Assembly (NCBI GenBank): GCA_016786485.1 | Contig: JAEUWD010000056.1 | Coordinates: 1 to 64,000 of the forward strand | DNA from: Bacteriovoracaceae bacterium | GTDB lineage: Bacteria; Bdellovibrionota; Bacteriovoracia; Bacteriovoracales; Bacteriovoracaceae | Reading direction: 5' to 3' | DNA length: 64,000 nt | Shown: in pieces, positions 25,419-34,264 of the stretch | Position numbering within the stretch: the stretch's first letter is position 1 | Layout: each line of letters starts with the position of its first letter | Translations under genes and position numbers: made by a program | Notes under the pieces: model-generated | Told to the model about the DNA's origin: nothing | Databases searched by the model: none | What the model saw: only the letters and a program-made list of their open reading frames with translations

Positions 25419-26369
25419 ATGAGCGAATTTAAGTACTATAGGTCTCAAAAACAGGAAAAAAAATTGAAAGAAATTAAAACTATCGAAGAACTTGAAATAA
25501 CTCGCCCTTTTATCAGTACCGAAAAGAGTCAAAGCTTCTTTTCAGAGAGTACCCACATCCTAGGGGTTTGTTTTGACGGCACCACATCCTTTAGACCAGG
25601 GAGTCGCTTTGGTCCTGACGCCATTCGTGATGCTTCCATTGGACTCGAGGACTATTCACCATATCTGGATAAAGATCTTAAGGATTTTTCAATTTACGAT
25701 CTCGGTAATATTCCGTTTCACCCAAGCCGCGCGGACATTCTACGCGAGTTGTTTGCGAGTTATACGGCTGATTTAAAGCTCGAGAGCGATAAAATTAAAA
25801 TCCTCACTCTTGGTGGTGAGCATTCGATTTCTTATTCTCCGATTAAACTTTATCTTAAAAATTATCCGGATTTGGTTATCCTTCATCTGGATGCCCACAC
25901 TGATTTACGTGATGGATACTTAGAAGATGATCACTCACACGCCAGTGTTATTCGACGAGTGTGGGATCACTTTGGTAAGGGCCATCAATTGCTCCAGTAT
26001 GGCATTCGTTCGGGCCAAAAATCAGAATTCGACTTTATGCAGAAAAACAAAACTCTCTCTCAAAGTCTTGAGGAGCTTTGCCAGAGGCTTGATCAGCTTC
26101 CGGCCAATAGACCAGTTTATCTGACTCTAGACTTGGATTTTTTTGATCCGGCTTATCTACCAGGGACAGGAACTCCTGAGGCTGGAGGGGAAACTTTCCA
26201 TGGCTTCATGAAGATTCTCAAAATCCTGAATCAGAAAAACTTTGTAGGCGCCGACATAGTGGAGCTTGCGCCTCACATTGACACAACAGGTAATTCATCT
26301 TGTTTTGCTTCTAAAGTAGTAAGAGAAGTTCTTCTTGCAATGAATAAAAAGCCTAATACAATAAAATAG
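25419..26369 (+). CDS. speB: agmatinase-type ureohydrolase
   Basis: The 316-aa protein has the complete ureohydrolase metal site: GGEHS, DAHTDLRD, the SHASV histidine, DLDFFDP and GTGTPEAGG, plus the N-terminal GTTSFRPGSRFGPDAIR typical of agmatinases. It should hydrolyse agmatine to putrescine and urea with two Mn ions. A second, more divergent ureohydrolase lies 4.2 kb downstream. The end of this gene contains a promoter for the small lipoprotein gene that follows. Confidence 0.88.
   Translation: MSEFKYYRSQKQEKKLKEIKTIEELEITRPFISTEKSQSFFSESTHILGVCFDGTTSFRPGSRFGPDAIRDASIGLEDYSPYLDKDLKDFSIYDLGNIPFHPSRADILRELFASYTADLKLESDKIKILTLGGEHSISYSPIKLYLKNYPDLVILHLDAHTDLRDGYLEDDHSHASVIRRVWDHFGKGHQLLQYGIRSGQKSEFDFMQKNKTLSQSLEELCQRLDQLPANRPVYLTLDLDFFDPAYLPGTGTPEAGGETFHGFMKILKILNQKNFVGADIVELAPHIDTTGNSSCFASKVVREVLLAMNKKPNTIK
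26336..26363 (+). promoter_or_regulatory. sigma-70-type promoter for His-rich lipoprotein
   Basis: TTGCAA (26336-26341), 16-bp spacer, TACAAT (26358-26363), lying inside the 3' end of speB. It suggests that the next gene is transcribed independently. Confidence 0.5.
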
Positions 26370-26393
26370 AACTCAATTCTATAGGAGAAAAAA

Positions 26394-26636
26394 ATGAAAA
26401 CACTTATGAGTCTCGTACTTTTAATTACTATTTCTGCATGTAATTCTGAAAAAGCTGCTGATGCAACTGCAACTTCAGCCACAACTACTGATTGTGCTAA
26501 CAAGGCTGCCGGTCATGATGGTCACACTCATGGAACTGACTGTGGTCACGAAGCGACTCAACATGAAGGTCACACTGACTACAATCATGATGGTTCTGCT
26601 CATACACAACACGAAGGTCATACTGACAGTCATTAA
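26394..26636 (+). CDS. His-rich small lipoprotein
   Basis: The 80-aa protein has a lipoprotein signal with lipobox ISAC (Cys 16) and a mature part very rich in His, Asp and Gly, with GHDGHTHGTDCGH and two copies of QHEGHTD. These clusters suggest binding of Zn, Ni or Cu at the cell surface or in the periplasm. AGGAG precedes the ATG. The next gene encodes a paralogous lipoprotein sharing CNSEKA after the lipidation site but lacking the His clusters. Confidence 0.78.
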   Translation: MKTLMSLVLLITISACNSEKAADATATSATTTDCANKAAGHDGHTHGTDCGHEATQHEGHTDYNHDGSAHTQHEGHTDSH

Positions 26637-26651
26637 TTTCTAAAAAATTTA

Positions 26652-26680
26652 TTGCTATCATAAGTACAAATTATTAGAAT
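26652..26680 (+). promoter_or_regulatory. sigma-70-type promoter for small lipoprotein
   Basis: TTGCTA (26652-26657), 17-bp spacer, TAGAAT (26675-26680), 28 nt before the start codon at 26708. Confidence 0.55.
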
Positions 26681-26707
26681 CTGCTCTTAACCTTTAAAGG
26701 AGTATCC

Positions 26708-26902
26708 ATGAAATACTTATTAGTTTTAATCTCTCTAGTTTCTTTCGCTGCTTGTAACTCTGAAAAAGCGGTAGACACAGCTGCAACTGATTCTGTTGCA
26801 ACTGAAGCTACAGCAACTACTACTGACTGTACTCAGAATGCTGATGGTACATCTAACTGTGGTACAGAAGAAGCAACAACTACTGAAGCTGCTGCTGAAT
26901 AG
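26708..26902 (+). CDS. 64-aa Thr/Ala/Glu-rich lipoprotein
   Basis: The product has a lipoprotein signal (LVSFAAC, Cys 16) followed by the same CNSEKA start as the preceding protein, then a low-complexity tail of Thr, Ala and Glu with two Cys. It is clearly a duplicate of the upstream gene whose mature part has diverged to an acidic, unstructured tail. AAAGGAG precedes ATG. A strong terminator follows. Function is unknown; a small abundant envelope lipoprotein is plausible. Confidence 0.78.
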   Translation: MKYLLVLISLVSFAACNSEKAVDTAATDSVATEATATTTDCTQNADGTSNCGTEEATTTEAAAE

Positions 26903-26928
26903 TTTTCTATTCTTCAAAAAATTAAAAT

Positions 26929-26963
26929 AAAGACCCCTCTTCTGAGGGGTCTTTGTTTTTTTT
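26929..26963 (+). terminator. intrinsic terminator after lipoprotein pair
   Basis: An 11-bp stem, AAAGACCCCTC / GAGGGGTCTTT with a TTCT-type loop, is followed by GTTTTTTTT. Confidence 0.93.
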
Positions 26964-27039
26964 GGACCTCTAACCCCCTAAAATTATTCACAAAAATGTA
27001 ATTTTTACCTAAGGGCCAGACACGGCGCACAACACAGTA

Positions 27040-27045
27040 TAGAAT
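27040..27045 (+). promoter_or_regulatory. -10 element, leaderless start at 27053
   Basis: TAGAAT lies 7 nt before the ATG; a CAGACA -35-like hexamer sits 17 nt upstream. No Shine-Dalgarno sequence is present. Confidence 0.5.
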
Positions 27046-27052
27046 AGCTCCC

Positions 27053-27337
27053 ATGAACTTCAAAAAATTTATTATTTTAGATCCAAAGCAGACTGAACCG
27101 TTGATGAACAATGAGATCACAATTCTTATGAATTTGGATCATATTGTAAGCATTAAACCGATTCGCATCGTGAATAACAAAAAAGTGATTGAAGGTTACT
27201 GGATTCGAACGACTAATAACAAAAAATATAAAGCACTTTCAATTCCTGAAGAATTAAGAGCTGAACTAGAAAAAAATATTACGATTCATTATTCAACGAA
27301 TAACTACGAAGAAGAAATTCTTAACGTTCATCAGTAA
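27053..27337 (+). CDS. 94-aa protein of unknown function
   Basis: The small basic protein has strand-rich sequence with IVSIKPIRIVNNKKVIEGYWIRTTNNKKYKAL cut by turns, resembling small beta-barrel regulators, but I cannot name a family. It has no signal peptide or membrane segment. The start rests on the -10 box 7 nt upstream (leaderless). Its 3' end overlaps convergent tatC by 17 nt. Confidence 0.6.
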   Translation: MNFKKFIILDPKQTEPLMNNEITILMNLDHIVSIKPIRIVNNKKVIEGYWIRTTNNKKYKALSIPEELRAELEKNITIHYSTNNYEEEILNVHQ

Positions 27338-28073
27338 CAACTAACGGATATTTTCGTTTCAGATAAGGGTGGACAATCAGGGCCACGGCGATAATTCCGA
27401 CTTCATACAATAAGACGAGCGGAATCCATAACGCCATCATGGTAATCACGTCAGGCGGAGTAATAATCGCCGCAAAAACCGAAAAGATAACATAAATATA
27501 ACGACGTAACTCTCGAAGCGACTGCTTGGTGACTAAATCCATAAAACCTAAAATCAACATGACGTTTGGTAATTGAAAAACAAATCCCAAACAAACGAGA
27601 ACCTTACTCGCAAGAATAAGATATTCACGATAGTCGAGCGCAGCTTCCACGTTGCTCGAACCAAAACTCATGATGGCTTCAAAGGTATAAGGAAAAACTA
27701 AGTAATAACCAAAGGCCACTCCACCCCAGAATAGAAAAAAGCCCGCCGCCAAGAATGGTAGAATAATTTTAGCTTCACGATCATGTAGCCCCGGACGAAT
27801 AAAGAGCCACACTTCTCGAAACCAAAAAGGAGAAGTTAATAAAATAGCACTCCAAAAAGCTACCTGCATTTGGGCCAGGACTTTATCTAATAAACCTAAA
27901 TAAACCACTTTCCCAGTACTTCCCAAGGCTTCTCGCAGAGGGAGCATCAAGAATTCCGCAATAATTTCGCCAAAGTTATAACAAAGAAAGAATCCGATGA
28001 TTAAAATCACCAAAACCCGAATGGCACGGACTCTTAGCTCAGTTAAATGCTCGACTAAACTCATTTCTTTCAT
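27321..28073 (-). CDS. tatC: Sec-independent translocase TatC
   Basis: The 250-aa protein has six transmembrane helices and TatC landmarks: SLVEHLTELRVR at the N-terminus (signal-peptide contact surface), FWREVWLFIRPGLH-like loop (FWFREVWLFIRPGL), FGYYLVFP and the P-rich ITPPDVITM segment. It is the receptor of the twin-arginine pathway. No tatA/B is in the window. TAGAAT lies 6 nt before the ATG and no ribosome site is evident, so the transcript may be leaderless. Confidence 0.95.
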   Translation of the reverse strand: MKEMSLVEHLTELRVRAIRVLVILIIGFFLCYNFGEIIAEFLMLPLREALGSTGKVVYLGLLDKVLAQMQVAFWSAILLTSPFWFREVWLFIRPGLHDREAKIILPFLAAGFFLFWGGVAFGYYLVFPYTFEAIMSFGSSNVEAALDYREYLILASKVLVCLGFVFQLPNVMLILGFMDLVTKQSLRELRRYIYVIFSVFAAIITPPDVITMMALWIPLVLLYEVGIIAVALIVHPYLKRKYPLVVTDER

Positions 28074-28079
28074 GGCTTC

Positions 28080-28085
28080 ATTCTA
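28080..28085 (-). promoter_or_regulatory. -10 element before tatC
   Basis: TAGAAT on the minus strand, 6 nt upstream of the tatC ATG, with no Shine-Dalgarno sequence between. Confidence 0.45.
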
Positions 28086-28150
28086 TTCGAAAGCAAAAGA
28101 CTCAACAATAAAAACATTAGTTTTTTAACACTATTGTCGATAAGACAGCT

Positions 28151-28786
28151 ATGAAATCACTTGTTCTGCTCTTTTTGATCTACATTCTGGGTAGCGTTTC
28201 GCTGCAAGCGAAAGAGAACATGCTACATTGCTTGGCCAGAGAAGAGGCCAACTTTCATAAAAACGGTTATAAATATCGTGGCTTTTATTTTCTCAATCAA
28301 GAAATTATGGGCAACCTCATTTTACTTAAAGAAGTGAATTTTCAGACTTTAACTTTGAACGCCGTTTGTTCGGAAAATGAAAAAAATCCTTCGCTACGAT
28401 TACTGGAACACCTGATGCTCTATCGAGAAAATTGTTTTGTTATTTCAGATGAACTGGGGGTGAGCGACGCCGCTTTACAGAAAATTTTGATCGATGAGTT
28501 TTTACAACAGCTACCGTCACTACTACATGATTTTATATCACACATGAACGCCAGTACCGCGAGTGCTGAATGCTTAGAAAAGCATATTCCAGGTATTACA
28601 AAATTTTATGAACAATCAAAATATATTCGTGAACATGTCGAAGCAGAACAAATCATCCAAGAAGATAATCAAGGTATCCAAATCCTTGGTGGCTTTCATA
28701 AGATTGATGAAATTGTAAAAACCTGCCAAGTCGAAGCTGAACGAAAGAAGAAATCAGAAGAGAAGAAAGCTAAGTCGAAACGGTAA
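28151..28786 (+). CDS. exported protein of unknown function
   Basis: The 211-aa protein has a signal peptide ending SVSLQA (~22). The mature part is helical with five Cys and ends in a strongly basic tail (ERKKKSEEKKAKSKR). I recognise no domain. The last 17 nt overlap the convergent map gene. A periplasmic location is inferred from the signal peptide. Confidence 0.68.
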   Translation: MKSLVLLFLIYILGSVSLQAKENMLHCLAREEANFHKNGYKYRGFYFLNQEIMGNLILLKEVNFQTLTLNAVCSENEKNPSLRLLEHLMLYRENCFVISDELGVSDAALQKILIDEFLQQLPSLLHDFISHMNASTASAECLEKHIPGITKFYEQSKYIREHVEAEQIIQEDNQGIQILGGFHKIDEIVKTCQVEAERKKKSEEKKAKSKR

Positions 28787-29522
28787 GAATTTCGTGACCT
28801 GATTCCGTTACCAAAATGGTATGTTCAAATTGTGCTGAATTTTTTCCATCTACTGTGACAACTGTCCACTCATCACTTAAAACCTTACAATGACGTTTGC
28901 CTAAGTTGATCATCGGTTCTATGGTAAATGTCATACCAGCCTTTAATTTTAAACCAGTTCCACTGTTTCCATAGTGAAGAACTTGCGGATCTTCGTGAAA
29001 CTCACGACCAATTCCGTGACCACAATATTCGCGAACAACACTATAACCATTGGCTTCGGCAATCTCTTGAATAACCGCGCCTAGATCTCCTAAGTGAACG
29101 CCTGGTTTCACCAGATTAATCGCGGCCATCATGCAATCATAAGTCACGTCAACCAATTTTTTGTTTTCTGGTTTTATGATTCCTATATGAAAAGTGCGGT
29201 TGGTATCACCATGAAAACCATTTAAATAAGCCGTCACATCGACATTCAAAATATCACCATCTTTAGCGATATCGTTCTTATTCGGAATTCCGTGGCAGAT
29301 AACATTGTTGAGTGAGGTACAAATACTTTTTGGGAAGCCGTTATAGTTTAAGCAAGATGGGATCCCGCCATGCTTAATAATAAACTCATGGCAAATATCA
29401 TTCACTTCCAAGGTACTAATTCCAGGAACGAGGAATTTTTCCACGTGATCAAGCGTACGCGATGCCAATTGGCAGGCTTCTTTCATCAGGGCAATTTCTC
29501 GAGCGGACTTTATTGAAATCAT
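28770..29522 (-). CDS. map: methionine aminopeptidase, type I
   Basis: The ~250-aa protein has the full metal site of the pita-bread fold: H in ICHGIP, D in LNVDVTAYLNGFHGDTNRTF, H in YCGHGIGREFHEDP, and E residues in FTIEPM and FEHTIL. It removes initiator Met from new proteins. GTG at 29528 and ATG at 29522 are both possible starts; GAGGG favours GTG, while a TATATA 6 nt upstream favours a leaderless ATG. The 3' end overlaps the convergent exported-protein gene. Confidence 0.95.
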   Translation of the reverse strand: MISIKSAREIALMKEACQLASRTLDHVEKFLVPGISTLEVNDICHEFIIKHGGIPSCLNYNGFPKSICTSLNNVICHGIPNKNDIAKDGDILNVDVTAYLNGFHGDTNRTFHIGIIKPENKKLVDVTYDCMMAAINLVKPGVHLGDLGAVIQEIAEANGYSVVREYCGHGIGREFHEDPQVLHYGNSGTGLKLKAGMTFTIEPMINLGKRHCKVLSDEWTVVTVDGKNSAQFEHTILVTESGHEILTVST

Positions 29523-29602
29523 AGACACTATATACCCTCAATAATACAAGGCATCAATAGGAATACCTAGACCAAGTGCCGATAAACCGTTAATTATAAG
29601 GC

Positions 29603-30538
29603 ATGACATTAGAAGTTTACCGCACAGATTATTCTAGCTATTTAAGCTCTGATTTTTCTACACAGGAAGAAGCTGCCATAAATGCTATTTCAGGCCTTAA
29701 GTATGTAAAAAACCCTCCTAAATCTGATTGTATCCTAGTAACGACCAGTAATACTGTTCCACAGAATATCGATGCGGAGGTCTTAAAACGCTGCCAACTT
29801 ATCATTCACCCCAATTCGGGTTACGACCTCTTTAGCTTGAAATTCCTGGAAGAACATAAATTTCCCGTGCTTATAGGGAATGAGATCCGGGCGCAAGCAG
29901 TTGCTCAATATATTCTCAGCTGCCTTTTCAATCATCTTGTGGCACCACCTTTTAATCCAAAGTGGGATAAGAAACGACTTTGGAATCGAGATCTGTTGGG
30001 GCGTCTCAGCTGCCAGATTATCGGTTACGGCCACATTGGGAAAATTCTGGAAAAAACTTTAGCACCGTTGAATATGAAAGTTCGAATATTTGATCCTTAT
30101 GCCACCGATCTCGCGCATTCTGAAATCGATTATAAGTCTAACATTCTCATTATGGCCTGCGGTCTTAATAGCGAAAACCATCATCTGGTTAACGGGAAAT
30201 TTCTAAAGAAGTTTCCAAAGAATTTACTTTTTATTAATGCCGCTCGTGGAAAGTTAGTGAAAGAATCAGACCTAACTGAGTACTTGAAAACAAATCCAGA
30301 AGCCTTTGCTTATTTGGATGTGTTTGAAACAGAACCACTTGAGAAAAGTGAATTACAAAAACTCTCAAATGTTAAAATGTCCTCACACATTGCTGGTTGT
30401 TCGCATCAACTTGAGCAAAGTATGTTAGACTTTGAAGTAAAAGTGATGAATGATTTTTTATTTTGGCCTGACAATTTTCGTGAAAAATACAAAAACGTCA
30501 TCCTGCAAAACCGTATTCATAAGAAAATTTTGATTTAA
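29603..30538 (+). CDS. D-2-hydroxyacid dehydrogenase family protein
   Basis: The 311-aa protein has the family architecture: a split substrate domain and an NAD domain with GYGHIGKILEKTLAPL, NAARGKLV (catalytic Arg region) and DVFETEPL, followed by HIAGC, where the catalytic His is kept. Members include SerA and PdxB (erythronate-4-phosphate dehydrogenase); the short length and N-terminal region fit PdxB-like or generic enzymes, and the substrate cannot be fixed. The next gene starts directly after its stop codon, so the two are one operon. Confidence 0.85.
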   Translation: MTLEVYRTDYSSYLSSDFSTQEEAAINAISGLKYVKNPPKSDCILVTTSNTVPQNIDAEVLKRCQLIIHPNSGYDLFSLKFLEEHKFPVLIGNEIRAQAVAQYILSCLFNHLVAPPFNPKWDKKRLWNRDLLGRLSCQIIGYGHIGKILEKTLAPLNMKVRIFDPYATDLAHSEIDYKSNILIMACGLNSENHHLVNGKFLKKFPKNLLFINAARGKLVKESDLTEYLKTNPEAFAYLDVFETEPLEKSELQKLSNVKMSSHIAGCSHQLEQSMLDFEVKVMNDFLFWPDNFREKYKNVILQNRIHKKILI

Positions 30539-31645
30539 ATGAAAACAGAATTAAAAAATGATCTTCTTCAATTACTTTGCCCTCCAGGAAATGGCGTTTA
30601 TACCGTTCATACTGGTGGTGAAAAACGTTCTCAATTGCACCAAATACTTTTTGGAAAAACTAATCAAGAAGAGGTCAATCAAGCTTGGAAAAAACAAGTC
30701 GAAAAATTATTCAGAAGTCCTAAGCATGTTCTGCTCGGTGTGACTTCGGATGCTGGCGGCGGGATTCTTCGTGGGGCGAATTGGGGTCCCCTTTATTTAC
30801 GTGAAGAATTATATAAAAATGAACAATTGCCATTAGTCGATGTCGGCGATGTGAGAACTATTCCTCATCTCCTCGATGATAAGTATCTCAATTCTGAAAC
30901 CATTCGCTTATGCCAAGAAGCACTTTATGGAAAAGCTAATCACTTACCTGTTTCGCCTTTAAGTATCACTGAGCACTTTTGTAAAAACTTCTATCTCCAA
31001 TTTCCAAAAAACAAAATTTTAGGTTTAGGTGGTGACCATTCTGTAAGTTACCCACTTTGTAACGAATGGCTTCTGCATAAAAAAAACCAAAAAAAGAAAG
31101 TGGCGGTCATTCATTTTGATGCGCACACCGATTTGTTAAATACACGTTTAGGAATTGAACGTTGTTTTGGTACTTGGGCCTATCAAATTTTAGGGCAACT
31201 CGCAGCGCCTGATCATTTAATTCAGATCGGTATTCGCTCGAGCGGAAGAGACAAGGCCCATTGGGAAAACACGCTTGGAATAAAACAATTTTGGGCAAAT
31301 GAAATTAAAACATTGGGCGTTAATAACATTTTAGAGCAAATCATCATTCACTTGAAGGCAAAAAAAGTAACAGAACTCTATATTAGTTTTGATATCGACG
31401 CTATTGATAGTGATTATGTCAGTGCAACGGGAACACCTGAGGCCCAGGGCATGTTACCACACGAAGCAGTCGTTATTATTAAAACATTGGCCGAACATTT
31501 TACTATTGGTTCCACCGACTTAGTGGAAGTCGCTCCACACGTAAGAACGAATAACAATCCACTGGCGCCAGAACCTCTTTCAACCCTAATGGTGGCAACT
31601 CAAATAATAAAAATTTTGAGTGAGGTCATGCATGGCGATCATTGA
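30539..31645 (+). CDS. divergent arginase/agmatinase-family ureohydrolase
   Basis: The 368-aa protein has ureohydrolase metal ligands GGDHS, DAHTD, and SFDIDAIDSDY, plus GTPEAQG and ELVEVAPH. In the segment after DAHTD the usual SHG(T) histidine is replaced: the text is RCFGTW. The protein is also ~50 aa longer than usual, with extra N-terminal sequence (~1-60). The activity may differ from agmatine or arginine hydrolysis; formimino- or guanidino-acid substrates are possible. Its ATG abuts the dehydrogenase stop and its end overlaps aat. Confidence 0.82.
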   Translation: MKTELKNDLLQLLCPPGNGVYTVHTGGEKRSQLHQILFGKTNQEEVNQAWKKQVEKLFRSPKHVLLGVTSDAGGGILRGANWGPLYLREELYKNEQLPLVDVGDVRTIPHLLDDKYLNSETIRLCQEALYGKANHLPVSPLSITEHFCKNFYLQFPKNKILGLGGDHSVSYPLCNEWLLHKKNQKKKVAVIHFDAHTDLLNTRLGIERCFGTWAYQILGQLAAPDHLIQIGIRSSGRDKAHWENTLGIKQFWANEIKTLGVNNILEQIIIHLKAKKVTELYISFDIDAIDSDYVSATGTPEAQGMLPHEAVVIIKTLAEHFTIGSTDLVEVAPHVRTNNNPLAPEPLSTLMVATQIIKILSEVMHGDH

Positions 31646-32300
31646 ATTTCCTCCAGTTGATAGTGCTGATGAGAATGGCATCGTCGGTCTCGGTGGTGAT
31701 CTCGAAGTCCAATCATTAATTTTGGCCTATACGGAAGGCATTTTTCCCTGGCCGATTGGTCCCGAGATACCCCTAGCATGGTTCTCACCTGAGCAACGAG
31801 GTGTCCTTTACACCGACAAATTTCATATCTCAGCTTCACTAAAAAAATTTCTCAACAAATCGCCCTACACTATCAAGTACAATCATAATTTTGCTGCTGT
31901 TATAAAAGAGTGCGCACAAGTGGTGCGTAAAGGACAAAAGAGTACTTGGATCACCGAAGACATTATTCAAGCTTACATCAATATGTTCCAGCATAAACTC
32001 GCTTATTCGGTGGAAGCTTATGACAAAGATAATGAACTGGTTGGTGGCGTCTATGGCGTTTGTATTGGCGAAATTTTTTCAGGCGAATCAATGTTTTATA
32101 AAAAAGACAATGCTTCGAAGGCTTGCCTTGTGGCGCTACTTACTCAGCTCAAACAAAAGAAAATTAAATTTCTCGATACACAGATGGTAACCCCGGTAGT
32201 GAAAAGCCTCGGTGGAACAGAAATTTCCCGTCAATTATTTATTAAGACCATAAAAAAATCGGATACCAAGAAGCCACGAGAATATTTTTTAGGAAATTAA
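31632..32300 (+). CDS. aat: leucyl/phenylalanyl-tRNA--protein transferase
   Basis: The 222-aa protein has Aat landmarks: FPPVDSADENGIVGLGGDL, LILAYTEGIFPWP, WFSPEQRGVL, STWITEDIIQAY and GGVYGVCIGEIFSGESMFY. It adds Leu/Phe to N-terminal Arg/Lys, making N-degrons for ClpS/ClpAP. The ATG at 31632 is preferred (GAGG 6 nt upstream) over the in-frame GTG at 31620. It overlaps the ureohydrolase by 14 nt and shares a TTAA stop with the convergent zinc-ribbon gene. Confidence 0.95.
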   Translation: MAIIEFPPVDSADENGIVGLGGDLEVQSLILAYTEGIFPWPIGPEIPLAWFSPEQRGVLYTDKFHISASLKKFLNKSPYTIKYNHNFAAVIKECAQVVRKGQKSTWITEDIIQAYINMFQHKLAYSVEAYDKDNELVGGVYGVCIGEIFSGESMFYKKDNASKACLVALLTQLKQKKIKFLDTQMVTPVVKSLGGTEISRQLFIKTIKKSDTKKPREYFLGN

Positions 32301-32608
32301 GTTTTATCGTTGGCCGGCCAATAATACGAACATGAGATGCACTCGATGATTTTCACTTTGTTTAAAGTGTTTCCACCAATGTTTAACTCAATCTCAGTCC
32401 CAGCACGTTGGCATTTAGGGCAACTCGCAAATTGTGAATTTTTCTTGTAACGAGGAGAAAAGAAATATTTTTCTTTGGGATACATTAAAGATTTTTTATT
32501 ATCAAAAATATTAATATTTTTCATGATCTGAAAAAAAGATAATAAAACTAGATCAACTTTCCTTTTAAAGACATTACCCTGACGATAAAGTTCTCGGTCG
32601 AGAATCAT
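32297..32608 (-). CDS. small zinc-ribbon protein
   Basis: The 103-aa protein has a basic N-terminal half and a C-terminal zinc ribbon with two CxxC knuckles, CPKC and CISC, about 28 residues apart, followed by SYYWP. It has no signal peptide. The gene sits 9 nt after the NuoCD-like gene on the same strand, so it probably belongs to that unit. Its stop is shared (TTAA) with convergent aat. Role unknown; nucleic acid or protein binding is plausible. Confidence 0.65.
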   Translation of the reverse strand: MILDRELYRQGNVFKRKVDLVLLSFFQIMKNINIFDNKKSLMYPKEKYFFSPRYKKNSQFASCPKCQRAGTEIELNIGGNTLNKVKIIECISCSYYWPANDKT

Positions 32609-32617
32609 CTTAGACTC

Positions 32618-34264
32618 CTAGCGATCAATTTCATTCATCACAATATTGAGTGATGATAAGATGGGTTTTATTTGATCCACGTTATTATAACGAACTAATT
32701 TCGGAAACGATTGCATAGTACAGAATGAAGGCGCCTTAATTTTCACGCGGTATGGATGCTTGCCTCCATCGGCAACGATGAAAAAGCCTAACTCTCCATT
32801 CGGTGATTCAATCGAAGAATAAACTTCATTTGAAACTGGTTTCATACCTTGATTGAGTAGCTGACAGAATTCTGCTACCGCATTCGGGTTTTTACTCTTA
32901 AGATCGTTATTGAGATCCACCACACGACACTCACCCGGAGGAAGATTATCCAGAACTTGTGAAACAATTTTGATCGACTGCTTAATTTCTTCGATGCGAA
33001 CTAAGAAGCGGTCGTAGCAATTCCCAGTGGTCCCAACGATAACATCGAAATCCACTTGGTCATAAAAGTAATACGGAATATTTTTGCGCATATCATAGTT
33101 TACACCTGCTGCGCGCAGACACGGACCGGTATAGCCCCAATTGATGGCATCATAAGCAGAGATCCCACCAATTTGATTTTCTCTCATCCAAATTTCATTT
33201 TTAACTAAAATTTTTGAGTAACTATCCATGGCCTGTTTCAGTGTTTTCAAAAGATCCATACAAGATGAAATCCATCCAGATGGTAAGTCAGTGGCAACTC
33301 CACCGATGCGAGCAAAACCAAAACCTAAACGTGAACCTAAAGCCTTTTCAACCAGCTCGAGAATCATTTCACGCAGTTCAATTGAGAAGAAATAATAATT
33401 GGTGTCGGCCACGGTTGATGCCATAGTGCCGAGACAATTTAAGTGATCCGAAATGCGTGAAAGTTCGCAAAAGATCATACGAATGCCTTTTGCTCTTTCT
33501 GGAATTTCGATATTGAGTAAATCTTCGACTGCTTTACACCAGCCAGACGAATTAATCGGTGCTGAATAATAATTTAAACGATCTACCAAATTAATCGATT
33601 GTGTATAGCTGATGGATTCCATATTTTTTTCAAGACCACGATGATACAACCCAATTTCTGTTTGAACTTTTAGCACCTGCTCATTTCGCTCTTGAATTTC
33701 AATTTCAGAAAGTCCTGTTACGTGGTGAGAATTACGGGCCAGTTGATATTTTGAAAGCAAAGTATTTTCAGAAGAACGGTCTTTGCGTAACTTATCAATC
33801 TGGGAAAAAGTCGCTGTTTGATAGTTACGATCTTTGCGTAGAGGGAAGCTAATATCGTCTTTAACTAATAAAAGATTTTGATAACTACTATCTTCAAAAG
33901 CTATCCCAAACATTTCTTTTGCTTCTCTTTCACACCACTGAGCATTCAACCAATACTTCTTCACGCTTGGAATATACTCTTCTTCAGAAATTGATAGTTT
34001 TAGGCGCAATCTTTCAAAAAGCTCCATATTAAGGAACTGATAAATCACTTCAAATCTTTTATTCGAGTTATTTTTATTATTACGCTTTAAGTTATCCACC
34101 ACACAGATATCAATCAATAGAATGAAATCGAGTTCTTTTTTGATAAGATTGATAAAAAAATCAAACTTATTTAACTGACAAGAAATAACGTGAGTGTTGC
34201 CTTCCTTCACATATTCGGAGTCATTCGCGTATTTTTTTAGAACGTTTGATATATTGCTGCTCAT
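32618..34264 (-). CDS. NuoCD-like fused complex I subunit, quinone-site His lost
   Basis: The 548-aa protein fuses a NuoC domain (~1-150; WCEREAKEMFGIAF, PLRKDR) to a NuoD domain (~165-548; IGLYHRGLEKNMES, PERAKGIRMIFCELSR, ARIGGVATDLPSGW, GPCLRAAGVNYDMRK, ending IVMNEIDR). In NuoD the conserved GPxHPSTHG motif near the start, whose His contacts quinone, is replaced at ~176-184 by ARNSHHVTG. Only NuoB-, C- and D-like parts occur here; no other nuo genes are nearby. The upstream NuoB-like gene ends directly before it. A conventional NADH-quinone role is therefore doubtful. Confidence 0.88.
   Translation of the reverse strand: MSSNISNVLKKYANDSEYVKEGNTHVISCQLNKFDFFINLIKKELDFILLIDICVVDNLKRNNKNNSNKRFEVIYQFLNMELFERLRLKLSISEEEYIPSVKKYWLNAQWCEREAKEMFGIAFEDSSYQNLLLVKDDISFPLRKDRNYQTATFSQIDKLRKDRSSENTLLSKYQLARNSHHVTGLSEIEIQERNEQVLKVQTEIGLYHRGLEKNMESISYTQSINLVDRLNYYSAPINSSGWCKAVEDLLNIEIPERAKGIRMIFCELSRISDHLNCLGTMASTVADTNYYFFSIELREMILELVEKALGSRLGFGFARIGGVATDLPSGWISSCMDLLKTLKQAMDSYSKILVKNEIWMRENQIGGISAYDAINWGYTGPCLRAAGVNYDMRKNIPYYFYDQVDFDVIVGTTGNCYDRFLVRIEEIKQSIKIVSQVLDNLPPGECRVVDLNNDLKSKNPNAVAEFCQLLNQGMKPVSNEVYSSIESPNGELGFFIVADGGKHPYRVKIKAPSFCTMQSFPKLVRYNNVDQIKPILSSLNIVMNEIDR

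Noticed and set aside
26520-26636. Tandem DNA repeat in the His-rich lipoprotein as a repeat element or CRISPR
   Set aside because: It is a coding repeat (two QHEGHTD units); no spacer structure.
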